A stretch of 64,000 bases of DNA from Pontibacillus litoralis JSM 072002 (GTDB lineage: Bacteria; Bacillota; Bacilli; Bacillales; BH030062), in the NCBI RefSeq assembly GCF_000775615.1, contig NZ_AVPG01000003.1, positions 62,001-126,000 on the forward strand, given 5' to 3'. The notes below the pieces were generated by a model, which was not told where the DNA came from, made no database searches, and was given only the letters and a program-made list of their open reading frames with translations. This document shows, piece by piece, positions 35,217 through 42,833 of the stretch (within the stretch, counting starts at the first letter, position 1; every line of letters starts with the position of its first letter). The position numbers and the translations under genes are program-made.

Positions 35217-35710
35217 CGCGCACAAATCTCAGTTTTCGAGCGCAAACTCGGGGGGCCCGCGCACAAATCTCAGTTTTCGAGCGCAAACTCGGGGGGGCCC
35301 GCGCACAAATCTCGGTTTTCGAGCGCAAACAAGGGGATCCCGCGCACAAATCTCGATTTTCGAGCGCAAACTCGGGGGGGCCCGCGCACAAATCTCGTCT
35401 TTCGAGCGCAAACTCGGGGGGCCCGCGCACAAATCTCAGTTTTCGAGCGCAAACAAGGGGGGGCCCGCGCACAAATCTCGGTTTTCGAGCGCAAACAAGG
35501 GGATCCCGCGCACAAATCTCGATTTTCGAGCGCAAACTCGGGGGGGCCCGCGCACAAATCTCGTCTTTCGAGCGCAAACTCGGGGGGCCCGCGCACAAAT
35601 CTCAGTTTTCGAGCGCAAACAAGGGGGGGCCCGCGCACAAATCTCGGTTTTCGAGCACAAACAAGGGGGATCCCGCGCACAAATCTCATTTTTCGAGCAC
35701 AAACAATATT
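35217..35710. repeat. tandem 41-42-bp repeat with higher-order structure
   Basis: Twelve head-to-tail units of the form CGCGCACAAATCTC-NN-TTTTCGAGCGCAAAC-NN-G(4-7)-CC. Units differ at two places: the dinucleotide before TTTCG and TC/AA before the G-run. The variants recur in the same order, so units 2-5 (35258-35423) are repeated almost exactly as units 6-9 (35424-35589). Each unit is itself two ~21-bp halves sharing CG(C/A)GCGCA(C/A)AAA. All frames stay open in parts of it, but the predicted peptides only reflect the repeat. Confidence 0.95.
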
Positions 35711-35806
35711 TTTTGAGCAGAACCGATTTTTTTCTTAATCTTTACAGGATAATAGTCACTGCGCGTCTAATCATATACATATCCCCATAGGAAAGGAGCA
35801 AAACGT

Positions 35807-36817
35807 TTGATAGTTAAAACGAACACTATCCCCCCTCTATTCCTTCAGCAGCTAGAATCACTTAGCCACAGATTGCCTCCTCATCATGAAAAGTATGGAG
35901 AAGTCATCCGAAAATACCGAATGCATGCTGCTGGTTATGCTGGTGAAAAATCTCTTTTGTACCCGTTTCGTTATATCAATTCACCCCACGCTATCTTTTT
36001 TGACCTCCGCTTACGTGATTCCATTCAACACTACTTCCAAATGGACGCTCTTTTACTTACTCCGACATGTTGCATTATTTTTGAAGTGAAAAATATTTCT
36101 GGTACTATTTATTTTGACCCTCATTTTCAACAATTAATCCGTAAAGACACCAATCAAGAAACATCACTTCCCGATCCACTTTCTCAAGTAAAACGACAAA
36201 AACAACACTTATCTCATTGGTTTATCAGCAATCATTTTTATCATATTCCTATCGAAACAGTTGTAGTTGTCACCAATCAATCCTCTGTTATACAAGCACC
36301 AAGTACACATAATGATGCCTATAATCAAGTTGTACGAGTGGAAAATTTGCTCGGTAAAATAGAAGGAATTTTAGGTCGCCATCAAGAGAAAAAGTTATCA
36401 AATAAACAACTCACCAACATCAAAAAAAGCTTGCTAGATCAACATACCGACTATTGTCCTACAATCATGAAAATGTTTCATTTAAAAGAAGACGATCTAT
36501 GCAAAGGAATAGCTTGTCCTCAATGTCACCATAAGTCTATGTATCGCAAAAACGGTAAATGGAATTGTATTAAGTGCGACACTACATCAAAAACCGCCCA
36601 TGTTGCAGGAATAAAAGATTACGCTTTGCTAATAGGACATAGCGCTACAAATGCAGCATTACGAGATTTCCTAAAAATAGAAAGTCGTCATCTGATGCTA
36701 AGAATTCTTCATGGCTTGCATTTACCTCAAACAGGGGCACAAAAAAATAGAATGTATTCCCTTGCTCCTTTTTTAAGCAGAAATCATGAGTTTCCGCGCA
36801 CAATTCGTGATTCTTGA
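35807..36817 (+). CDS. NERD-domain protein with zinc ribbon
   Basis: 336 aa starting at TTG with AAAGGAG upstream. The NERD (nuclease-related) domain spans residues ~40-160 (AGYAGEKSLLYPF, the PD-ExK-like FQMDALLLTP then IIFEVKNISGTIYF). A zinc ribbon CPQCHHKSMYRKNGKWNCIKC (four Cys, ~245-265, quoted in part) follows. The last ~13 codons (SRNHEFPRTIRDS) lie inside the downstream repeat, so the natural C-terminus may have been replaced. NERD proteins are thought to process DNA; the target is unknown. The gene is bracketed by two copies of the same repeat family. Confidence 0.72.
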   Translation: MIVKTNTIPPLFLQQLESLSHRLPPHHEKYGEVIRKYRMHAAGYAGEKSLLYPFRYINSPHAIFFDLRLRDSIQHYFQMDALLLTPTCCIIFEVKNISGTIYFDPHFQQLIRKDTNQETSLPDPLSQVKRQKQHLSHWFISNHFYHIPIETVVVVTNQSSVIQAPSTHNDAYNQVVRVENLLGKIEGILGRHQEKKLSNKQLTNIKKSLLDQHTDYCPTIMKMFHLKEDDLCKGIACPQCHHKSMYRKNGKWNCIKCDTTSKTAHVAGIKDYALLIGHSATNAALRDFLKIESRHLMLRILHGLHLPQTGAQKNRMYSLAPFLSRNHEFPRTIRDS

Positions 36818-36912
36818 GCAGAAATCCGTGATTTTCGAGCACAAACACGGAGATTCCGCGCAGAAATCCGTGATTCCCGCACATAACCCCAGATTCCCGA
36901 GCACCAATTGAG
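36775..36912. repeat. degenerate ~21-bp repeats related to the 35.2-kb block
   Basis: About six imperfect units, such as CCGCGCACAATTCGTGATTC, TTGAGCAGAAATCCGTGATT, CGAGCACAAACACGGAGATT and CGCGCAGAAATCCGTGATTC. They share the (C)G(C/A)GCxCAAA core with the block upstream of the NERD gene but have drifted more. They cover the 3' end of that gene and the gap before paaK. Confidence 0.85.
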
Positions 36913-36939
36913 AAAGAAAAACGGCTAAGGCTTATCACC

Positions 36940-38268
36940 TTATCCGCTTTTCACTTCTTCTTTCGTTCGGTCTACAATACGTATGGCTTTTCCTTGAGAG
37001 CGTGGGATAGATTTTGGAGCCATAATGGTTACGTCAACGGAGATAAGACAGCCATTTTTAATTAGATGGCGAATAGATTTGGATAATTCTCGAATGCTAG
37101 CATGATTCATGTCTTGCTTACTTTCATTATATAGCTTGTCTGTCATTTCGACTTGTAGTTCAACGTGTTGGAGACTGCCTTTTTGATGGATGTGTAGTTG
37201 GTAATGAGGAGCGATTTCTTCAACGGTTAGTAGATAGTGTTCCATTTCAGATGGAAAGACGTTGACACCGCGTATAATGAGCATGTCATCGATACGTCCT
37301 TTCACTCGGGACATGCGTTTGGTCGTCCGGCCGCACTTGCATTGTTCCGTTGTGATAGATCCAATGTCACCAGAGCGATATCGAATAATCGGAAAAGCTT
37401 CTTTCGTTAAGCTCGTAAATACAAGTTCTCCGTCTTCCCCTTCTGGTACTGGTTCTAGCGTATCAGGATCAATCACTTCTACTAGGAAATGGTCTTCTGC
37501 AATGTGTAAGCCGTTTTGACTTTCATGGCACTCCATCGCTACTCCGGGCCCCATCACTTCACTTAATCCATATATATCACATGCTTTTACATCAAAAATT
37601 CCCTCAATGGTGCGTCGCATCTTCTCTGACCATGGTTCAGCACCAAGAATCGCATACTTAAGCGATGATTGGCGTGGATCTCTTCCTTCTGCTTCCATCT
37701 GTTCAGCGATATTAAGCAAATAAGAAGGGGTACTACAGATTACGGTTGGTTTAAAATCTTCAATTAACATCATTTGCCGATCTGTGTTACCACCTGAAAC
37801 TGGAACTGTAGCCATGCCAAGTTCTTCTCCACCATAATGAAGACCTAGCCCCCCTGTAAAAAGCCCATAGCCATAAGCATTGTGCAGTATTTCTCCAGGC
37901 TGACCTCCCCCTATAGTAAGCGCTCTTGCTACGATTTCAGACCACACTTGAATATCCTTTCGCGTATACCCTACAACAGTCGGTTTACCGCTCGTACCTG
38001 ACGAGGCGTGAATTCGAATCACCTCACGCGCATCTGCAGCAAATAAGCCAAAAGGATAATGATCGCGTAAATCCTTTTTTGTTGTGAATGGCAATTTCTT
38101 CACATCACTTATTGTGCTTACATCTTCCGAACTGACACCTAGATGGTCAAACTTCTCCTTATAAAAGGGCACCTTAGCATAAACTTTTTCTACTGTTTCC
38201 AATAGCCTTTCTAATTGTACTGCTTCCACCTCATACCTTGAAGCGCTTTCAATTTGGTGCAAAAACAT
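36940..38268 (-). CDS. paaK: phenylacetate-CoA ligase PaaK
   Basis: 442-aa AMP-forming ligase that activates phenylacetate or a related aryl acid with CoA. The P-loop-like motif IHASSGTSGKPTVVGYT is near residue 95, followed by YGLSEVMGPGVAMEC (~245) and YRSGDIGSI, with the C-terminal domain RVKGRIDDMLIIRGVNVFPSE. A Cys pair (QCKCGRT) in the hinge region is usual. No other paa genes are near, so the acid it uses is uncertain. GGGGGAAAAG precedes the ATG. Confidence 0.88.
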   Translation of the reverse strand: MFLHQIESASRYEVEAVQLERLLETVEKVYAKVPFYKEKFDHLGVSSEDVSTISDVKKLPFTTKKDLRDHYPFGLFAADAREVIRIHASSGTSGKPTVVGYTRKDIQVWSEIVARALTIGGGQPGEILHNAYGYGLFTGGLGLHYGGEELGMATVPVSGGNTDRQMMLIEDFKPTVICSTPSYLLNIAEQMEAEGRDPRQSSLKYAILGAEPWSEKMRRTIEGIFDVKACDIYGLSEVMGPGVAMECHESQNGLHIAEDHFLVEVIDPDTLEPVPEGEDGELVFTSLTKEAFPIIRYRSGDIGSITTEQCKCGRTTKRMSRVKGRIDDMLIIRGVNVFPSEMEHYLLTVEEIAPHYQLHIHQKGSLQHVELQVEMTDKLYNESKQDMNHASIRELSKSIRHLIKNGCLISVDVTIMAPKSIPRSQGKAIRIVDRTKEEVKSG

Positions 38269-38481
38269 ACTCTTTTCCCCCTATTACATTATTCATCTTG
38301 GAGTCTATCTTGTATGTCGTATATACTACGGAAGTTCACCTATTCGTTATAGCTTCTTCTAATGTATCGCGAATGGAAACTATAGTCAATATAATTATCT
38401 GAAAGTTTCATATTTTCGAAAAACAAATTTAATGCTCTATTCTTTTCTATATTTAAATCAAAGAATGTCTATTATCAAAAT

Positions 38482-38536
38482 AAACCTAAAAAGGAAGCTA
38501 CCTAAAATTCAATAAGGCAGCTTCCTTTTTAGGTTT
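38482..38536 (-). terminator. intrinsic terminator of glaH-lhgO
   Basis: Eighteen-bp perfect stem (AAACCTAAAAAGGAAGCT and its complement) with a 19-nt loop, 12 bp after the lhgO stop. It probably acts in both directions. Confidence 0.85.
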
Positions 38537-38547
38537 ATTTCATGCGA

Positions 38548-39750
38548 TTACACTAACACCGCTTCCTCTATTGGAATCCGTTTTACAATTTCTTTTCCGA
38601 TTTCCAAGGAAGCTGTCGCCGCTGGGGAAGGGGCGTTGCAAATATGAATGGAATGCTTTCCGGGAATAATATAGAAATCATCAACTAATTGCCCGTCTGC
38701 TAACATAGCCTGAGCGCGAACGCCTGGTTTTGCAGGGATAACATCTTGCTCTTGGATATCTGGAACTAATCGTTGCAAGCTTTTGACAAACGTTTTTTTG
38801 TGGAAGGAACGGAACATCTCTTTCATCCCTTCTTGCATATTGCCACTAGCCATCCTCCAAAAACCTGGATAAGACAGAACATCAAAGGCATCTTTCATAT
38901 CAAATGATGTCTTGTTATACCCTTCTCGCTTCAGACTTAACACTGCATTTGGTCCAGCATGAACACTTCCGTCAATCATTCTTGTTAAATGTACGCCGAG
39001 AAAAGGAAAGTCTGGGTTAGGAACGGGATAAATTAATCCTTTTACGAGGTGTTTCTTCTCTTCTGTTAGAGTGAAGTACTCTCCTCTAAAAGGAACAATT
39101 CTTAAATCCGTGTGTATCCCGGCCCTCTTCAGCATACGATCACTTTGAAGTCCTGTACAATTAACAAGAAAGCGTGCTGTAAACGTCTGTTGATTCGTTT
39201 CAACGTGAACTTTATTATTCATTTCTTCGATTTCCATTACTTCTGTATTCAGAAAAAGATCTGCACCTGCCTCGGCTACTAAAGAAGCTAATTTCTCTGT
39301 TACTACCTTATAATCAACAATACCCGTTGCATTTACCTTCAAAGCGCCAAGGCCATTTACATGAGGCTCAATCTCTAATAGTTCTTCTTTGGATAATTTC
39401 GTTGCTTCAATTTGATTCTCATTTGCCCGCTTAAACAATGCTTCCATTCTTGGCAATTCTTCCTCTTCTGTTGCCACGAGCACCTTGCCACACACATCAT
39501 GTTTAATATCATGTTGCCGACAAAACTCGACCATAGAAGCAGCGCCTTCTTTTGCCATACGAGCTTTCAAACTACCAGGCTTATAATAAATGCCAGAATG
39601 AATAACACCGCTATTTCTACCTGTTTGATGAGTTGCCCATTCTTTTTCCTTCTCCATTACAGCTAGACGTACGTTAGGATGCTTCTCCATGAGTGCATAT
39701 GCCGTCGATAAGCCGACAATACCACCACCGACAATTACAATATCATACAC
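38548..39750 (-). CDS. lhgO: L-2-hydroxyglutarate oxidase LhgO
   Basis: FAD enzyme of ~400 aa that oxidises L-2-hydroxyglutarate to 2-oxoglutarate. The Rossmann start is YDIVIVGGGIVGLSTAYAL, followed by THQTGRNSGVIHSGIYY near residue 45, a strong LhgO mark. The C-terminal FAD contact is GKHSIHICNAPSPAATAS. The start is GTG at 39750, 7 nt after AGGGGGA. It is placed directly after glaH, as in E. coli glaH-lhgO-gabDTP, where it consumes the GlaH product. Confidence 0.9.
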   Translation of the reverse strand: MYDIVIVGGGIVGLSTAYALMEKHPNVRLAVMEKEKEWATHQTGRNSGVIHSGIYYKPGSLKARMAKEGAASMVEFCRQHDIKHDVCGKVLVATEEEELPRMEALFKRANENQIEATKLSKEELLEIEPHVNGLGALKVNATGIVDYKVVTEKLASLVAEAGADLFLNTEVMEIEEMNNKVHVETNQQTFTARFLVNCTGLQSDRMLKRAGIHTDLRIVPFRGEYFTLTEEKKHLVKGLIYPVPNPDFPFLGVHLTRMIDGSVHAGPNAVLSLKREGYNKTSFDMKDAFDVLSYPGFWRMASGNMQEGMKEMFRSFHKKTFVKSLQRLVPDIQEQDVIPAKPGVRAQAMLADGQLVDDFYIIPGKHSIHICNAPSPAATASLEIGKEIVKRIPIEEAVLV

Positions 39751-39777
39751 CACGTCTTCCCCCTTTTTCTGCAACAA

Positions 39778-40713
39778 CTACTTAGCAAATCGTCCTCGTT
39801 GTCTTAATAACTCTCTATGCAATTGCGTATTATGTTCAAACGCCTCTCTACCGTGTAACCAGAAGCGATTGTTGAGCATGACTAAATTTCCAACTGGTAA
39901 ATCTAACCCTACTGTTGATATACTATTCTCCATGGAACAAGATAAATCCTTCAAATATTTAGATTGCTCGATGGTTTCAGGAAAAACGAATTGGTCAATA
40001 AAGCAAATGCATGGCTTATTCTGTTGCTCATAAAACGTTTGACGCTTTACTTCTTGTTCTACATTTTTACTTGCTGGTGCTTTATACGTAAATGGATGAG
40101 AAGCAAGTGGTTGCTTATAGAAACGATCCAGGTCCTCCCAATCATCTAGATGAAGCAATCTAGAGCGCCCGCCTATCGCATTTTCCTCAGAGAATTTCAT
40201 CATTAACAGCCAATCTGTCGGCTCGTCTACGTACGTTCCATCTGTATGAAGCGTAAACAAACGATACGCTTGTCGTAAATACGAGTCACTTTTATCTGTA
40301 TGCTTCACCGTAAAACGAGCATAATATTTTCCTGACATTGCATCGAAGTTCGGCGTTCCAACTAAATGCGTTAATGCCGTTGAGAATTTTACAAAGTCTA
40401 TTGGATCCTGTGTTCTCTCTTGAAGCCCAATAGTAAATCCACCTGTATTTCGGTCGTGCAAAATATTACGAACCGCTTCACCAAAAGCCTCATCGGTTAG
40501 TTCTAACAACTTCGCCGCAACGATAAAGCGCATATATGGAATATACTCCAATTGTTCATCGCTCACATCTTGTAACACATCTAGAAATTGATCAATCACT
40601 TCATTCTCCAATTCAATATGATACATACGCTGGTGACCAGCATGTTGCTTAATCGTATACCCCTTCCCCTTCGTTCCTACTAATTTACCGCCTTTCACCT
40701 CAACTATTGACAT
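39778..40713 (-). CDS. glaH: glutarate 2-hydroxylase GlaH (CsiD)
   Basis: 311-aa Fe(II)/2-oxoglutarate dioxygenase converting glutarate to L-2-hydroxyglutarate. The iron triad is in LHTDGTYV (His-x-Asp, ~residue 180) and RFWLHGREAF (His near 290). The 2-oxoglutarate contact Arg is probably in the same segment (HGREAF). It is slightly shorter than E. coli CsiD (325 aa). It heads the glaH-lhgO operon behind a ~230-nt leader with terminator. Together with lhgO, gabT and an aldehyde dehydrogenase it defines a lysine/5-aminovalerate-to-succinate route. Confidence 0.9.
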   Translation of the reverse strand: MSIVEVKGGKLVGTKGKGYTIKQHAGHQRMYHIELENEVIDQFLDVLQDVSDEQLEYIPYMRFIVAAKLLELTDEAFGEAVRNILHDRNTGGFTIGLQERTQDPIDFVKFSTALTHLVGTPNFDAMSGKYYARFTVKHTDKSDSYLRQAYRLFTLHTDGTYVDEPTDWLLMMKFSEENAIGGRSRLLHLDDWEDLDRFYKQPLASHPFTYKAPASKNVEQEVKRQTFYEQQNKPCICFIDQFVFPETIEQSKYLKDLSCSMENSISTVGLDLPVGNLVMLNNRFWLHGREAFEHNTQLHRELLRQRGRFAK

Positions 40714-40945
40714 TCCTTATTCCCTCCTAATTTATATGGTTTTGTGTATTAAACAGGCCCGTTTCAAACACAAAAAGCCAGTAATCCCCTATACAAAATA
40801 GGTTCATACTGGCCTTAAACTGCGAATACTCTCTGGAGCGCAGAGGTGTAGCAGTCTTAACAGTAACATTCATTATTTAAGTTCTTGGTATCGCCAACCT
40901 GAATGTAAAAGAGATTATCTTTCTAATAGGTTGTTTGTAATTAGA
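40714..40945 (-). promoter_or_regulatory. structured leader of glaH, candidate riboregulator
   Basis: Predicted transcript start near 40939. The minus strand shows an AAAGA/TCTTT hairpin, a CATTCA...TGAATG stem enclosing GGTTGGCGATACC, then AGACTGC...GCAGTTT enclosing CTCTG-CGCTC-CAGAG, and finally a terminator (40772-40815) about 60 nt before glaH. No upstream minus-strand gene needs that terminator, so it should attenuate glaH. It lacks the signatures of the lysine, glycine, T-box or glutamine classes I know. Unnamed. Confidence 0.55.
40772..40815 (-). terminator. attenuator terminator in the glaH leader
   Basis: Outer stem GCCAGTA/TACTGGC with an inner CCTAT/ATAGG helix, followed by TTTTTGTG on the minus strand. 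Confidence 0.75.
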
Positions 40946-40974
40946 AGTGTACAATAGAATAAATTTTCTGTCAA
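40946..40974 (-). promoter_or_regulatory. predicted glaH promoter
   Basis: Minus-strand -35 TTGACA (40969-40974), 17-bp spacer and -10 TACACT (40946-40951). On the plus strand GTGTACAAT (40947-40955) overlaps the -10 and repeats the core of the GntR-type operator at 44497-44512. Confidence 0.6.
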
Positions 40975-41062
40975 CTTTTTGTTCTCTACAACTTTCCAAT
41001 GTGTTACAGTGTTATTAACAAATTCAAATTATTCTAACTTAAGGAGGGACAATCAGAGCCTT

Positions 41063-41365
41063 ATGAATACTTTATTTGTAGCAGGCCATTCTAAACTCCC
41101 CACTGGCATGGCGGCTAATAACATTTCAGACACACTTACCCTAACGCTTGAGGTGGATAAGAAATACGGCGTCATTCTCGAAGCCTCTTGCACGTTAGCA
41201 ACCGAACACAGCAAAGAGTATGTGAATCACCTTCTGAAAGGATATAGTTTAAAAGAAGGTATTGAAGAACCAATAAAGAAATTAAGTCTAGGCTATCTCG
41301 GAAAAGCAGGCAAAGCATTAGAAGCTTCCTTGAAAGATGCTTATAAGCAATATCAGCTAACATAA
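41063..41365 (+). CDS. DUF3870 protein
   Basis: 100 aa, starting MNTLFVAGHSKLPTGMAANN, with the pattern FVxGHxxLP...VDKKYGVILEASCTLATEHSKEYV and a GYL-K-A-LEA end typical of DUF3870 (quoted in part). The function is unknown. The AAGGAGGG lies 13 nt before the ATG, farther than usual, and no closer in-frame start exists. It is divergent from glaH and convergent with the aldehyde dehydrogenase, so it sits inside the glutarate cluster. That placement suggests a metabolic role, perhaps ligand sensing. Confidence 0.75.
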   Translation: MNTLFVAGHSKLPTGMAANNISDTLTLTLEVDKKYGVILEASCTLATEHSKEYVNHLLKGYSLKEGIEEPIKKLSLGYLGKAGKALEASLKDAYKQYQLT

Positions 41366-41407
41366 AAAAAACGACAATCGCCGCGGTGGTGATTGTCGTT
41401 TTTTTCT
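41364..41407. terminator. bidirectional intrinsic terminator
   Basis: Ten-bp perfect stem AACGACAATC/GATTGTCGTT with an 11-nt loop, flanked by A7 and T7 runs. Confidence 0.92.
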
Positions 41408-41409
41408 AT

Positions 41410-42816
41410 TTACTTATTCGGAGTCCATGATACCGTTTTATGCTTGGTGAAAAACTCTTTTGCTGACTGGCCTTGCTCATGTGCACCAAAGCTTGAAGAT
41501 TTCGTACCACCAAACGGCGCTTGTGGTTCCGCGCCACCTGTCTCCCCATTAATTTGCACCATGCCGACTTCACTTTCACGCGTATATGCCATCGCTTTTG
41601 TAAGGTTATTCGTAAATAAAGACGCACTAAGTCCATACTTCGTATCATTTGCAGCTTGAACTGCCTCTTCATAATTTGCTACCTTTTTTAAACAGATAAC
41701 AGGTCCAAATATCTCCTCTTGCATAATGGTCATTTCTTGCGTAACATTCTCAAATACAGCAGGTTCAACAAAATATCCAACCCTATCTATTTGCTCACCA
41801 CCATATAACAACGAAGCTCCTTCTTCGACCCCTTTACGAATGTAATGTAGAACAGATTCTAATTGACTCTCCGATGCAAGTGGTCCGATATCTACTTCCT
41901 CATGCAAGCTATCTCCTACTACTACATTACTTACCCTCTCTAACACTTTCATTTTAAAGCGATCATATACATCTTCTTCAATATACACTCTACTTGTAGC
42001 TGTACAACGCTGCCCTGTTTGTTTCATAGCCCCATCGACAACAAGTTTAGCAGCATGATCTAAATCAGCATCTTGAAGCACGATGGCAGGATTTTTTCCA
42101 CCTAACTCCAATTGCAGCTCCATTCCACTAGCTATCGCTTGCTGGGCTACTTGTTGGCCAACTATGTTCGAACCGGTAAACGTAATACCGTCTATTTGCT
42201 CATTTGTCGCTAAAGCACCACCAACAACCGACCCTCGTCCTGGAACGAATTGAAGCACGCCTTCTGGAATCCCTACATCGTGAAACACTTTGGCAATTTT
42301 TTGAGCTGTAATGACCGTTTCAGAAGCCGGCTTAAATAAAACCGTATTACCATAAATAAGTGCCGGAGCAATCTTCCAAACAGGGATAGCAATCGGAAAA
42401 TTCCACGGTGCTATAACTGCTACAACCCCTAGCGGCTCGCGCATGTAATAAAGCAATGTATCCGCTTTACTTGAAGGCAGTACTTCTCCTTTCATCCGCA
42501 TGCCTTCTTCCGCATAGAAACGAAGAATGTCTGCTCCACGTTTCACTTCTCCTTTCGTCTCAACGAACCTTTTTCCCATTTCTTCCGTTGCACATTGCGC
42601 AATATCATCCATTCGCTCTTCTAATAATTGAGCAGCTTTACGCAAATATACTCCCCTTTGTACTGGAGACGTGGCAGACCAGTATTTTGAAGCCGCTTTC
42701 GCTTGTTGTACTTTTTCCCTTATTTCTTCTACCGATAATGCAGAAACACGACCAACCAATTCTTTCGTAGCAGGATTATAGCTTTCAATTCGTTCACTCG
42801 TTTTAGACACCGCCAT
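41410..42816 (-). CDS. aldehyde dehydrogenase (succinate/glutarate semialdehyde type)
   Basis: 468-aa NAD(P)-dependent dehydrogenase. Motifs: VIAPWNFPIAIPVWKIAPAL (~145-165), FTGSNIVGQQVAQQA, ELGGKNPAIVLQDAD (general-base Glu) and QTGQRCTATSRVYIE (catalytic Cys near residue 285). The Arg-Cys-Thr-Ala-Thr context resembles oxo-glutarate-semialdehyde dehydrogenases (YcbD) as well as GabD. It lies 17 bp after gabT, so it should oxidise the semialdehyde that GabT makes from GABA or 5-aminovalerate. GAGGTGG precedes the ATG. Confidence 0.82.
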   Translation of the reverse strand: MAVSKTSERIESYNPATKELVGRVSALSVEEIREKVQQAKAASKYWSATSPVQRGVYLRKAAQLLEERMDDIAQCATEEMGKRFVETKGEVKRGADILRFYAEEGMRMKGEVLPSSKADTLLYYMREPLGVVAVIAPWNFPIAIPVWKIAPALIYGNTVLFKPASETVITAQKIAKVFHDVGIPEGVLQFVPGRGSVVGGALATNEQIDGITFTGSNIVGQQVAQQAIASGMELQLELGGKNPAIVLQDADLDHAAKLVVDGAMKQTGQRCTATSRVYIEEDVYDRFKMKVLERVSNVVVGDSLHEEVDIGPLASESQLESVLHYIRKGVEEGASLLYGGEQIDRVGYFVEPAVFENVTQEMTIMQEEIFGPVICLKKVANYEEAVQAANDTKYGLSASLFTNNLTKAMAYTRESEVGMVQINGETGGAEPQAPFGGTKSSSFGAHEQGQSAKEFFTKHKTVSWTPNK

Positions 42817-42833
42817 CTATATCCACCTCGCAT

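Noticed and set aside
35155-35702. Several overlapping minus-strand frames with CARKLRFVRGPP-type repeats
   Set aside because: They exist in more than one frame and only reflect the 42-bp DNA repeat; no start signal or downstream domain.
40714-40945. Lysine (L-box) or glycine riboswitch before glaH
   Set aside because: The segment lacks the L-box core elements and the glycine aptamer pattern; only short fragments such as CTCTCTGGAG look similar.
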